Positions 17,180 to 24,913 of a DNA stretch of 64,000 bases are shown here, one piece after another. Below the pieces are notes generated by a model, which did not search any database, had not been told where the DNA came from, and saw nothing but the letters and a program-made list of their open reading frames with translations. The DNA is taken from positions 186,001 through 250,000 of the forward strand of contig JAEKKV010000016.1 of NCBI GenBank assembly GCA_019510185.1, given 5' to 3'. The stretch is from Verrucomicrobiota bacterium. GTDB taxonomy: Bacteria; Verrucomicrobiota; Verrucomicrobiia; Opitutales; Opitutaceae. Each line of letters starts with the position of its first letter. The stretch's first letter is position 1. Made by a program: the position numbers and the translations under genes.

Positions 17180-17305
17180 CACGATGAATGCGGCGCAAGG
17201 ATCGCTTGGCTTGCCAGACGCCTTCATTTTGGCCAACCACGACGGCGCGCGGTTTACATATCTGGAAACAGGTTAAAAAATGACAAAAAACGCCCCGACC
17301 CCTTC
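17180..17305. repeat. Direct repeat, left copy
   Basis: About 126 bp closely matching 17974-18100. Both start with CACGATGA, run through AAGGATCGCTTGGCTTGCCA and GGAAACAGG, and end in ACAAAAAACGCCCCGACCCC. The last 23 bp (17283-17305) are an exact inverted copy of 17874-17896. The repeats frame an AT-richer patch between sufU and queD. The GGGGTCGGGGCG core is reminiscent of REP-type mobile palindromes, but no transposase is present here. Confidence 0.8.
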
Positions 17306-17541
17306 TGCCGTCCCCTATATGGAGCATAAAACAAAATCAGCTGCCTGCTGGAACTCAATATCAGCAAGATAATAATGCACATGGCACTATTGGGCCAAGC
17401 GCCACTATGCCTGTTCAGGTCTTCCAGAATACATTGAATAGCACGCAATCTCTGTGGAAAAAAGAAGCCGAACCGCCTCCTCAACCAGCACCAGAAAAAA
17501 AAGCTGATCCTAAACCGGCATTCCCGCCTAATACGGTATGA
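17306..17541 (+). pseudogene. 3' end of a truncated, AT-rich gene
   Basis: One frame stays open from the edge of the repeat to a TGA at 17539-17541. Its codon choice is unlike the GC-rich neighbours. The peptide includes GTQYQQDNNAHGTIG and ends in a proline/lysine-rich tail (EPPPQPAPEKKADPKPAFPP). There is no convincing start: the only ATG (17407) would leave 44 residues. The stop overlaps the ATG of the next small gene (ATGA), as in a coupled pair whose 5' part was lost at the repeat. A polymorphic-toxin tail is one reading, unproven. Confidence 0.4.
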
Positions 17542-17807
17542 ATAAAAATTTATACGATAAGCTTAACATTGCCTTTCAGCAGAAGGGGCGTGTTAGGGAT
17601 ATTTTGACTGAAGCTTTGCAGGCTGGAATCCCTCGGGAGCATGCTCTGCTCGTGCTAGAACAAATTTATCGGGAGGCATGTCAGTGTAATAATGAAGCAA
17701 TCGAAGATGCAGTTGTTGATTGGATAGATGTATTGAAATTTTACTGTAATCCACGTGATTACATATGGATGCCTGAGCAATCTTCTCCTTCCGAAGAGCA
17801 ATCCTAA
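17538..17807 (+). CDS. Small acidic protein of unknown function in a repeat-bounded island
   Basis: An 89-residue ORF starting MNKNLYDKLNIAFQQKGR and ending in an acidic, polar tail. I count about 15 acidic and 9 basic residues. It is probably mostly helical, with no signal peptide and no motif I recognise. Its ATG overlaps the stop of the truncated upstream frame. Base composition is much more AT-rich than the flanking suf and queD genes, which suggests transfer. Coupling to a broken partner makes an immunity or antitoxin-like role possible, but this is inference only. Confidence 0.55.
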   Translation: MNKNLYDKLNIAFQQKGRVRDILTEALQAGIPREHALLVLEQIYREACQCNNEAIEDAVVDWIDVLKFYCNPRDYIWMPEQSSPSEEQS

Positions 17808-17822
17808 GGGGCGGCAATCCGG

Positions 17823-17896
17823 AGGGGTCGGGGCGGAATGGCACTAAGTTAAGCCAGCGAGGGGGGGCAGCCCGAAGGGGTCGGGGCGTTTTTTGT
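17823..17896. repeat. GGGGTCGGGGCG motif pair
   Basis: Two copies of the AGGGGTCGGGGCG motif, at 17823-17835 and within 17874-17896. The second is a 23-bp exact inverted match to 17283-17305, so the pair bounds the AT-rich island at 17306-17873. The sequence between the two copies has no credible gene. Confidence 0.65.
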
Positions 17897-17973
17897 GGTT
17901 TTTTGAATTGAGCAGGGAGGGGACTGACACCAAGGAAACATGCCAAGGCGAGCTTGATCTCACTGGAGCGCTG

Positions 17974-18100
17974 CACGATGAGTGCGGCGCAAGGATCGCT
18001 TGGCTTGCCAGGCGCCTTCATTTGGGCCAACCAACGACGTGCGAGTTACGTGCATATCCGGAAACAGGCTAAAAAATGACAAAAAACGCCCCGACCCCTT
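17974..18100. repeat. Direct repeat, right copy
   Basis: Second copy of 17180-17305, differing by scattered substitutions and small indels. Upstream of it, 17945-17973 (GCGAGCTTGATCTCACTGGA) resembles a degraded third copy at 18397-18437. The GGGGTCGGGGCG core in inverse orientation at its right end, together with the forward copy at 18385-18399, encloses a second small island. Confidence 0.8.
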
Positions 18101-18216
18101 TTGCCCTCCCCCAAGGGATTTGCCCACTTACAGGCAAAATTATTTAGGTGAACCCCACAGGCCAACCATAGCAGGCGGAAAGCCCCCCGTGCCAACGGAG
18201 GCGTTCGACTGCTGAA

Positions 18217-18384
18217 TTATTGAGTAAGCGCTTGGGGCAGCTTCTCGGCTACGAACGCTTCTAAAGCGAAGTAAAGATCACCTACATCAAACTGAACACC
18301 CCAATGGCCAGCCCGCCACATGCCACTTGTCCTTCCCGCCACGAAAGAGAGGGTTTGCTTCCAATCAAGCAACAGAGGCGATCC
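18217..18384 (-). pseudogene. Gene fragment inside the second repeat-bounded island
   Basis: On the minus strand one frame is open from the repeat edge at about 18384 to a TAA at 18217. It encodes about 55 residues, including WKQTLSFVAGRTSG and FDVGDLYFALEAFVAEKLPQ. No start codon with a ribosome site is visible, so it looks like the 3' end of a lost gene. The region 18101-18216 on its other side shows no gene. No family is recognised. Confidence 0.35.
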
Positions 18385-18437
18385 GAAGGGGTCGGGGCGA
18401 GCTCGAGCTCGCAGGAGCGTTGCGCGATGACTGAGCC
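18385..18437. repeat. Third, partial copy of the accessory repeat
   Basis: 18385-18399 is another GAAGGGGTCGGGGCG motif. 18397-18437 resembles 17948-17987 (GCGAGCT.GA.CTC..GGAGCG.TGC.CGATGA). It closes the repeat array about 40 bp before the end of queD. Confidence 0.5.
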
Positions 18438-18476
18438 GAAGGAGGCTGTTGTTATTGGGGTGCTCCTTGCCGGTGC

Positions 18477-18926
18477 TTATTCCCAATATTCGGCCCAGCT
18501 GGAGGCGGTTTCGGTGAGGCGGACGCGTTCTAGGCGGACGGCGGGGTGAATCGGGTAGGCGGGGTCGCGGGGCGGGCAGGCGAGGGCGGCGCGGATTTCC
18601 TGAAAAATGAGCCGCGCCATGGCTTCGCTGGTCGGGTCCATCTGCTCGAAGGGCACGATGCGGTCGTCATAGAGGGCGCGCAGGGCGGCGAATTGCGGAT
18701 CGGCGGTGTTGAGGGCGAGGCTGTGGTCGTAGCGCATCACGGCCGTCTCGATCACGTGCTTGAGGGCCTTGAAATCGCAGACCATGTCGCGGGCGTCGAG
18801 CGTATCGGCGGCGAGCACGACTTCCACGGTGCGGCTGTGGCCATGGGGAAACCGGCAGGCGCCGGGATGCTTGGTGAGGAGGTGTCCGCTTTCGACGGTG
18901 AAGGTTTTGGCGATGCGAAAAGGCAT
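18477..18926 (-). CDS. queD: 6-pyruvoyl tetrahydropterin synthase / QueD family
   Basis: A 149-residue protein of the PTPS/QueD family. The zinc ligands are His 15 (ESGHLL) and His 28 and His 30 in CRFPHGH. Cys 24 sits at the catalytic position of the CxxxHxH motif. QueD makes 6-carboxy-tetrahydropterin in queuosine/7-deazaguanine synthesis, while PTPS-type relatives work in pterin metabolism. No other queuosine genes are visible here, so the exact reaction is open. It lies 36 bp downstream of hemN and is probably co-transcribed with it. Confidence 0.85.
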   Translation of the reverse strand: MPFRIAKTFTVESGHLLTKHPGACRFPHGHSRTVEVVLAADTLDARDMVCDFKALKHVIETAVMRYDHSLALNTADPQFAALRALYDDRIVPFEQMDPTSEAMARLIFQEIRAALACPPRDPAYPIHPAVRLERVRLTETASSWAEYWE

Positions 18927-18962
18927 GGAAACGAGATCGGGCTGTGCGCGATGAGACGGGAC

Positions 18963-20402
18963 TTACACAGCCAAGGCGTGGCGGCGTGCGGTCGCGGCGG
19001 GGGCGAAATGGGCGTCGAAGCGCATGGCCACGACGCGGAGGAGCGGGGCGCCAAGCTCGGTGACGCGGAGGCCTTGGGCATCGAGGACCACGATGCCGTC
19101 CGCGACGAGGTCGGAGAGCGAGGCGAGTTCGGGGGCGTAGTCGGCAGCGACGTCGATGCCGGTTTCCCGGGCGAGGGCGGCGAAATCGAGCCGGCGTTCG
19201 CACATGATGCGCATGACGAGGGTGCGGCGGCATTTGTCTTCGTCGGTCAACGCGAGGCCGCGTTCGACGGGCAGGCGACCGGCGACGAGCGCGCCGCGGT
19301 AGGCGTCGAGGGTTTTATGATTCTGGCGGTAGGTATCGGTGGTGGTGGAGATGGCGGAGAGGCCGAAGCTGTAGAGGGAGGCGCCGGCGCGGGTGCTGTA
19401 GCCTTGGAAATTGCGCTGAAGACCTCCGGTGTGCCGGGCGCGGGCGAGTTCGTCACCGGGGCGGGCGAAGTGATCGAGACCGATGTCAACGTAGCCGGCG
19501 TCGGCGAGGCGGGCGTGGGCGAGAGCGAAGAGCGCGAGTTTTTGCGCGGGTCCGGGAAGCTGGCCGCGATCTTCGAAAATGCGTTGGGCGGGCTTGAGCC
19601 AGGGGACGTGCGCGTAGCTGAAGAGGGAGAGGCGCTCGGGGGAAAGGGCGAGCACGTCGTCCAGCGTGCGCGCGAGCGAGTCGGCGGTTTGCAGGGGCAG
19701 GCCGTAGATGAGGTCGAGATTGAGGGAGGTGACGCCGATCGCGCGGAGGCGGGCGGCGGCGGAAACGTTGAGCGCGTGTGGTTGAACGCGATGGATGGCG
19801 AGCTGGACGGAGGCATCGGTGTCCTGCACGCCGAGCGAGGCGCGATTCAGGCCGAAGCGGGCGAGTGCGGCGACTTGGTCGTCGGCGAGGTGGCGGGGGT
19901 CGATTTCCGCGCCGATCTCAGCGTCGGCGGAGACGAGGAAATTTCTCCGGAGCATGGTCCCAAGGCGGTCAATCTGGCCGGCGGTGAGAAAGGTGGGGGT
20001 GCCGCCGCCGAGGTGGATTTGCGTGACGGGGCGCGCGGGATCGAGGCGGACGAGGGTGAGCCGGATCTCGCGTTCGAGATCGTCGAGGTAGGCGTCGGCC
20101 GCTCCGCGGGCGCGCGTGATGATGGTGTTGCACCCGCAATACCAGCAGAGCGATTCGCAAAACGGCAGGTGAACGTAGAGCGAGAGCGGGCGGACGGCGG
20201 TCGCGCCGGAGGCGGGGGTTGGGCGCGTGTTGTCGGCTACGATGGCGGCGAGCGCCGCGGCGGCGTCGAAATCGGCCGTGAATTCCGTGGCGGCGGGATA
20301 GGAGGTGTAGCGCGGGCCGGGAATCGCGTATTTGCGAATCAGGTCGAGGTTGAGCGTGCCGGGCGGCGCGGAGGTGCGGATGGAAGGCGAGGCGAGGATC
20401 AT
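18963..20402 (-). CDS. hemN: Oxygen-independent coproporphyrinogen III oxidase HemN
   Basis: From the ATG at 20402 (MILASPSIRTS) the protein has 479 residues, the HemN length. Longer upstream in-frame sequence is Arg/Pro-rich and unlikely to be coding. Radical-SAM cysteines are 82, 86 and 89 in FCESLCWYCGC, preceded by PGPRYTSYPAA, the usual HemN N-terminus. IHLGGGTPTFL and YGLPLQT follow. It decarboxylates coproporphyrinogen III to protoporphyrinogen IX without oxygen, giving haem synthesis under anaerobiosis. Confidence 0.93.
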   Translation of the reverse strand: MILASPSIRTSAPPGTLNLDLIRKYAIPGPRYTSYPAATEFTADFDAAAALAAIVADNTRPTPASGATAVRPLSLYVHLPFCESLCWYCGCNTIITRARGAADAYLDDLEREIRLTLVRLDPARPVTQIHLGGGTPTFLTAGQIDRLGTMLRRNFLVSADAEIGAEIDPRHLADDQVAALARFGLNRASLGVQDTDASVQLAIHRVQPHALNVSAAARLRAIGVTSLNLDLIYGLPLQTADSLARTLDDVLALSPERLSLFSYAHVPWLKPAQRIFEDRGQLPGPAQKLALFALAHARLADAGYVDIGLDHFARPGDELARARHTGGLQRNFQGYSTRAGASLYSFGLSAISTTTDTYRQNHKTLDAYRGALVAGRLPVERGLALTDEDKCRRTLVMRIMCERRLDFAALARETGIDVAADYAPELASLSDLVADGIVVLDAQGLRVTELGAPLLRVVAMRFDAHFAPAATARRHALAV

Positions 20403-20519
20403 GGCAAGGCGGTGCGGGCGGGCGCACGGCCATGATCGCAAAAAAGCCGCGCGCCGGCTGCGTGGGCCTTGGCGGGGACTGCGCGGATTTTGCACCGCGC
20501 GAACACCCAGCGGGCGGAC

Positions 20520-21443
20520 TCAGACGAGCCGGGCGTGGAAGAAGGCGAGCGTGCGCTGCCAGGAGAGCTCGGCGGCCGCCTTGTCGTAACGCGGCGTGGT
20601 GTCGTTGTGGAAGCCGTGGTTTACGCCGGGGTAAATATACACTTCGTAGGCAACCTTGGCCGCCTTGAGCGCGGCTTCATAGGCCGGCCAACCGGCGTTC
20701 ACGCGCGTGTCGAGGCCGGCGTAGTGGAGCAGCAGCGCGCCTTTGATGTGCGACGCCTCCTCGGCGGAGGGTTGGCCGCCGTAATAGGGGACGGCGGCCT
20801 TGACGATGTCGGGCAGGCGCCAAGCCAGGGTGTTGGCGACGCCTCCGCCGAAGCAGAAGCCGACCACGCCCAACGCACCGTTCGACTCGGGATGAACGTG
20901 GAGAAAATTCGCGGCGGCAACGAAGTCCTCGATGATTTTGTTGCGGTCGAGTTTCTGCTGCAGCACGCGACCGGCGTCATCATCGCCCGGGTAACCGCCG
21001 AGCGGGAAGAGCGCGTCGGGCGCGAAGGCGGTGAAGCCGGCGAGGGCGAGACGGCGGGCGACGTCCTCGATGTAGGGGTTGAGTCCGCGGTTTTCGTGGA
21101 CGACGAGCACGGCGGGGCGCCGGGCGGCCGGACCGGCGGGGCGGACGAGCAGGCCGCGCCCTTTGCCAGAGCCGGCGGGCGAGGGGAAGGTGACGTACTC
21201 GCTGACGACGCGGGGATCATCCTTTGGCACTTGGGCGGCCAAGGCGTAGCTGGGGCTGAGCATGTCGAGCAGCGCGCCGGCGGTGAGGCTGCCGATGGCG
21301 AATTTGGCCGCGCGATCGAGAAAAGTGCGGCGGTCGATCTGGCCGTGGGCGTAGTAATCGTACAGGTCGATCAACTCCTGGTCGAAGTCGCGGGCGGTGA
21401 GGCGCGGCGCGGGTGCGGCGGCCGGTTGGTCAGGTGTGTTCAT
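20520..21443 (-). CDS. Dienelactone hydrolase family protein
   Basis: From the ATG at 21443 ([10 protein letters not shown]) the protein has 307 residues. An N-terminal region with [23 protein letters not shown] resembles a Tat-like or membrane-targeting segment, then a DLH alpha/beta-hydrolase domain begins near [12 protein letters not shown]. The nucleophile cysteine is in [10 protein letters not shown] and the catalytic histidine in GVNHGFHND, as in carboxymethylenebutenolidases. The real substrate may be another ester or lactone. It diverges from the ECF sigma gene across about 200 bp (21444-21643) with no other gene. Confidence 0.85.
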   Translation of the reverse strand: MNTPDQPAAAPAPRLTARDFDQELIDLYDYYAHGQIDRRTFLDRAAKFAIGSLTAGALLDMLSPSYALAAQVPKDDPRVVSEYVTFPSPAGSGKGRGLLVRPAGPAARRPAVLVVHENRGLNPYIEDVARRLALAGFTAFAPDALFPLGGYPGDDDAGRVLQQKLDRNKIIEDFVAAANFLHVHPESNGALGVVGFCFGGGVANTLAWRLPDIVKAAVPYYGGQPSAEEASHIKGALLLHYAGLDTRVNAGWPAYEAALKAAKVAYEVYIYPGVNHGFHNDTTPRYDKAAAELSWQRTLAFFHARLV

Positions 21444-21700
21444 GGGAGGGAGGGGATGGGCGATTGTAGCGGCCGGCCGCGGAAACGCAAAAGGGCCGGC
21501 ATGGGGCTTTCCCAGCGACTGGCGTGCCGATTTGGGTGAGGACGCCGCCAAAGCAAAAAAATCGATCCGAAGAATTTTCCAAGAAACCGCACCGGGCCGT
21601 GTCTTAGAGGGTGACGTCATGACTTTTCTTCGTTTCGGCCCCCATGGAATCCACCGTTCAACCGCTCAGCGTCGCTCGGCCCTTGCCTGAAGGGGCGGTC

Positions 21701-22234
21701 ATGGCGTATTCCCGCATTTCCCCGATGAAGCCCAAGGCCCTGACCCTTTCCGCTTTATTCAAGGAAGAGGAGGGACCGTTGTTGCAGTTTGCGCTCGGGC
21801 TGGTGCGACGGCGGTCGGTGGCGGAGGATCTGGTGCAGGACGCGTTTCTCCGGCTGCATCCGCTCTGGGCGGAGGTGGAAAACCCGCGCGCCTGGCTCTA
21901 CCGCTGCATCCGCAATCTCGCGCTCAACCACCTGCGCGACCACCGGCGGGAAACCGGGCTGGAAGACGGCGCGACGCATCCGGCGGACGGCACGCCGCCG
22001 GCGGAGACGATGGGACAACAGGAGGCGCTCGGGATGGTGCGAATGTTTCTGGCCGAGCTGCCGGAAGCGGACCGCGCCCTGATCCGCCTGAAATACCACG
22101 ACGAGTTGAAATACGAGGAGATCAGCCGCCGCACCGGTCTGAACGCCGGCACCGTGGGCTACAAACTGCACCACCTGCTCAAGGGATTGGCCGACGCGCT
22201 CAAGAACGCGGGCATCGAGGGCAGCCTAGGTTGA
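21701..22234 (+). CDS. ECF-type sigma factor
   Basis: A sigma-70 family ECF factor. Region 2 is visible as LQFALGLVRRRSVAEDLVQDAFLRLHPLW followed by PRAWLYRCIRNLALNHLRDHRR. Region 4 is LPEADRALIRLKYHDELKYEEISRRTGLNAGTVGYKLHHLLKGL. I prefer the ATG at 21701 because GAAGGGG lies just upstream, though an ATG at 21644 in the same frame adds 19 residues. The next gene begins 13 bp after its stop and has anti-sigma-like features, so the pair probably forms a sigma/anti-sigma unit. Confidence 0.88.
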   Translation: MAYSRISPMKPKALTLSALFKEEEGPLLQFALGLVRRRSVAEDLVQDAFLRLHPLWAEVENPRAWLYRCIRNLALNHLRDHRRETGLEDGATHPADGTPPAETMGQQEALGMVRMFLAELPEADRALIRLKYHDELKYEEISRRTGLNAGTVGYKLHHLLKGLADALKNAGIEGSLG

Positions 22235-22247
22235 AGGAAGCAACGCC

Positions 22248-24812
22248 ATGAACAACGACGACATTTTTTCGGACACGGATCCTCGCAACAACCTACCCGC
22301 GCTTTCGCCTGAACTGGAGGTGCGCGTGGTCGCCTGGGTGCTGGGCGAGGCCTCGGTGGATGAGGCAACGGAGCTGACGCGACTGGCCGCGGAAAATCCC
22401 GCGCTGGCGGAATTCAAGCGGCGCATCGAAACGATTCACGGGCTGACGGGCGCGGCGTCACGACCGGTGGCCGATGCGACCTTGCGGCTCTCGGACGAGC
22501 GCCGGGCGAAGCTGCTGGCGGTGATCGGTGAGACCTCCGCCGGCCAAGGCGATGGCGGTGCGACGCACGCGCAAGGCGGCGCGAACCCGACGCGCCGCTG
22601 GGTGATGGCTTGGAACAAGTGGGCCCTCCCGATGGCCGCGTGTATCACGTTGTGCGCGTTACTCGGGGCGGTGCTGTTTCCGGACATCGGCGGCGCCAAA
22701 AGGCCGAAACGCCCTACGCCTTCGATGACTCTGCTGGGGCCGGGACCGTCGGGATCGGTCGGGCAGCCGACGATGATTCGCGAACTGCAGGCTGGCGCCT
22801 CGGAAGAGGCCCCCATGGTCACGTTTGCGCCGGCGCCTTTGGCGGCGATCGAGTCACGGCGCGGTCAATTTTTGGCGGCCGATAAACTCGGCGAAGCCGA
22901 TGGCGCTGTCGCGGCCACGACCATGCCGGTACCGACGGCTGCCCCGGTGCCCGCATCTGCCGTTGGAAGCGGGATCGCTACTTTGACCGGCCATAATACC
23001 TACACGGGAGGGACTGGGATCGCCTCGGGTTCCACGGCGATCGCCGCGGCACCGGTCGACGCATTCGCAGCCAAAGATCAAGGCACGGCGCTGGGCGATG
23101 CCGCTGACACGATTTCGGCGGGCAGGGCTGCGGCGAAGGCTGCGCCAAAGGCGCCGCGAGCTGTGGCGGGCGTTGATCTTGAAAGCACCAAGTCCGTGAC
23201 CGTGCTGTCCGGGCTGCGGAGCGAGATCATGATCACCGCCGGCACGCTTCAGAAATTTGAGGAAAGCAACCCTGCCATCACGGGTCCGGTTTCGATTTCC
23301 AATACGTCGAAGGATTCCGATGGAAAGGCCCAGAGTCAGCTTTGGGTCAGAGATGTCGGCTCATTGCAGCAGCCGCTGGCGTACAATGAGGAAAAGAGGG
23401 CGGCCGGGGAAAAGGACAAAAACCTTGAAGACGCGCCTCTCGCCCACAAGTCCCTCCTGCCGGCCTTCGACGAGTCGTTGCGCACCGAAACCGCCACCAG
23501 TCAGCAGGCCGTCTCGACGTTTTCTCTCCATGTGAGCGACGCGTCTTTCCGGATCGCGAAGGCGGCGCTCAGTCGTGGCGAGGCCCCCGAGCCGGCGTCC
23601 ATCCGTCCCGAAGAATTCTACAACGCCTTCGACTACGGCGATCCTTCCGCCGTGGCGGGCGAACCGGTGGCCTGCCGCATCGAGCAGTCGGCGCATCCGT
23701 TCCTGCAACAGCGCAATCTCGTGCGCATCGCGATGAAGGTTCCCGCCACGGGTCGCGGGGCCGGCCAGCCGCTCCGACTCACCGTGTTGCTCGACACGTC
23801 GGGCTCGATGGAGCGCGAAGACCGGGCGGCCGTGGTGCGCACCGCATTGACCTCGCTCGTCTCGCTGCTCGGAGTGGACGACCGCATCACGCTGATCGGC
23901 TTCGCCCGCCAGCCGCATCTGCTCGCCGACCGTGTGCCGGGCAACCAGGCGGCGGGGCTCGCCGACCTTGTGGCGAAAACGCCCTTTGAGGGAGGTACCA
24001 ATTTGGAAGAGGCGCTCAAGCTCGCCGGCAACCTCGCCCGTGGCCAGTTCACCGCCTCCGCGCAGAATCGCATCGTGCTGCTCACCGACGGCGCGGCCAA
24101 TCTCGGCAACGACGATCCCGCGCAACTCGCCGCGATGATCGCCGCATTGCGCCAGCAGGGCATCGCCTTCGATGCGTGCGGCGTGGGCGCCGACGGACTT
24201 GACGACACCATTCTCGAGGCGCTGACCCGCAAGGGCGACGGACGCTACACGGTCCTCAACTCGCCCGAGGAGGCCGACGCCGGTTTCGCCCGCAAGCTCG
24301 CCGGCGCTTTCCGCCCGGCGGCGGAAAATGTGAAGCTGCAGGTGCGCTTCAATCCCTCCCGCGTCGCCCGCTACCGGTTGATCGGTTTTGAACAGCACCG
24401 GCTGAAGACGGAGGATTTTCGGAACGACCGTGTCGACGCCGCCGAACTCGCCGCCGAGGAAGCGGCCGTGGCGCTCTATCAGATCGAGGTCATCCCCGAC
24501 GGCGAAGGCGAGCTGGGCGAGGTATCCGTGCGTTTCCGCGAAACGGCCACGGGGAATATGGTCGAGCGTTCGTGGACGCTCGCCTACGCGCCGCAGCCGC
24601 CCGCCTTCGTCCGCGCCGCACCGTCGATGAAGCTGGCCGGCACCGCGGCGTTTCTGGCCGAGAAGCTGCGCGGCGGCGATCTCGCCGCCCAGATCCGGCT
24701 GGATGAACTCGCGCCGGTCGTCAACGCGCTGCGCAGCGACTACGCCCACGACGCCCGCGTGCAGGATCTCGTGACGATGTTTGCACAGACGCGGCGGCTC
24801 ATGGGCGAGTGA
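22248..24812 (+). CDS. Membrane protein joining an anti-sigma-like N-terminus to a VWA domain
   Basis: 854 residues. The cytoplasmic N-terminus (about 1-120) has the acidic, helical layout of anti-sigma factors (VVAWVLGEASVDEATELTRLA). One membrane helix follows at 124-145 and a Pro/Ala/Gly-rich linker. The VWA part starts with STFSLHVSDASFR and EFYNAFDYGDP (YfbK-type N-terminal segment). Its MIDAS is LLDTSGSMERE near 516-526, and a DUF3520-like tail follows (NPSRVARYRLIGFE). By position it probably restrains the sigma factor just upstream. The linker contains GHNTYTGGTGIASG (247-260), like a PATR-type repeat. Confidence 0.82.
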   Translation: MNNDDIFSDTDPRNNLPALSPELEVRVVAWVLGEASVDEATELTRLAAENPALAEFKRRIETIHGLTGAASRPVADATLRLSDERRAKLLAVIGETSAGQGDGGATHAQGGANPTRRWVMAWNKWALPMAACITLCALLGAVLFPDIGGAKRPKRPTPSMTLLGPGPSGSVGQPTMIRELQAGASEEAPMVTFAPAPLAAIESRRGQFLAADKLGEADGAVAATTMPVPTAAPVPASAVGSGIATLTGHNTYTGGTGIASGSTAIAAAPVDAFAAKDQGTALGDAADTISAGRAAAKAAPKAPRAVAGVDLESTKSVTVLSGLRSEIMITAGTLQKFEESNPAITGPVSISNTSKDSDGKAQSQLWVRDVGSLQQPLAYNEEKRAAGEKDKNLEDAPLAHKSLLPAFDESLRTETATSQQAVSTFSLHVSDASFRIAKAALSRGEAPEPASIRPEEFYNAFDYGDPSAVAGEPVACRIEQSAHPFLQQRNLVRIAMKVPATGRGAGQPLRLTVLLDTSGSMEREDRAAVVRTALTSLVSLLGVDDRITLIGFARQPHLLADRVPGNQAAGLADLVAKTPFEGGTNLEEALKLAGNLARGQFTASAQNRIVLLTDGAANLGNDDPAQLAAMIAALRQQGIAFDACGVGADGLDDTILEALTRKGDGRYTVLNSPEEADAGFARKLAGAFRPAAENVKLQVRFNPSRVARYRLIGFEQHRLKTEDFRNDRVDAAELAAEEAAVALYQIEVIPDGEGELGEVSVRFRETATGNMVERSWTLAYAPQPPAFVRAAPSMKLAGTAAFLAEKLRGGDLAAQIRLDELAPVVNALRSDYAHDARVQDLVTMFAQTRRLMGE

Positions 24813-24820
24813 GCGAGCGC

Positions 24821-24849
24821 CTGACAAATCTCTGACAATTCCCTGACAC
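24821..24849 (+). promoter_or_regulatory. Triple 11-bp-spaced direct repeat, PhoB-box-like
   Basis: CTGACAA at 24821-24827, CTGACAA at 24832-24838 and CTGACAC at 24843-24849, each 7 bp with a 4-bp spacer, so on one helical face. This is the layout of PhoB/OmpR-family sites (7-bp repeats with 4-bp spacers). The base at position 4 is A rather than the T of the E. coli pho box. It lies 65 bp before the giant surface protein gene. Confidence 0.45.
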
Positions 24850-24913
24850 ATTCGGCGCAATTGCCGTTCGTCCGCCCTGTAGGCTCGGGCGCGTCCACCG
24901 GCATGTTTCTTCT

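Noticed and set aside
17593..18030. 145-codon minus-strand frame across the repeat region
   Set aside because: It is made of the repeat sequence itself and overlaps the small plus-strand ORF. The translation reads through the GGGGTCGGGGCG motifs.
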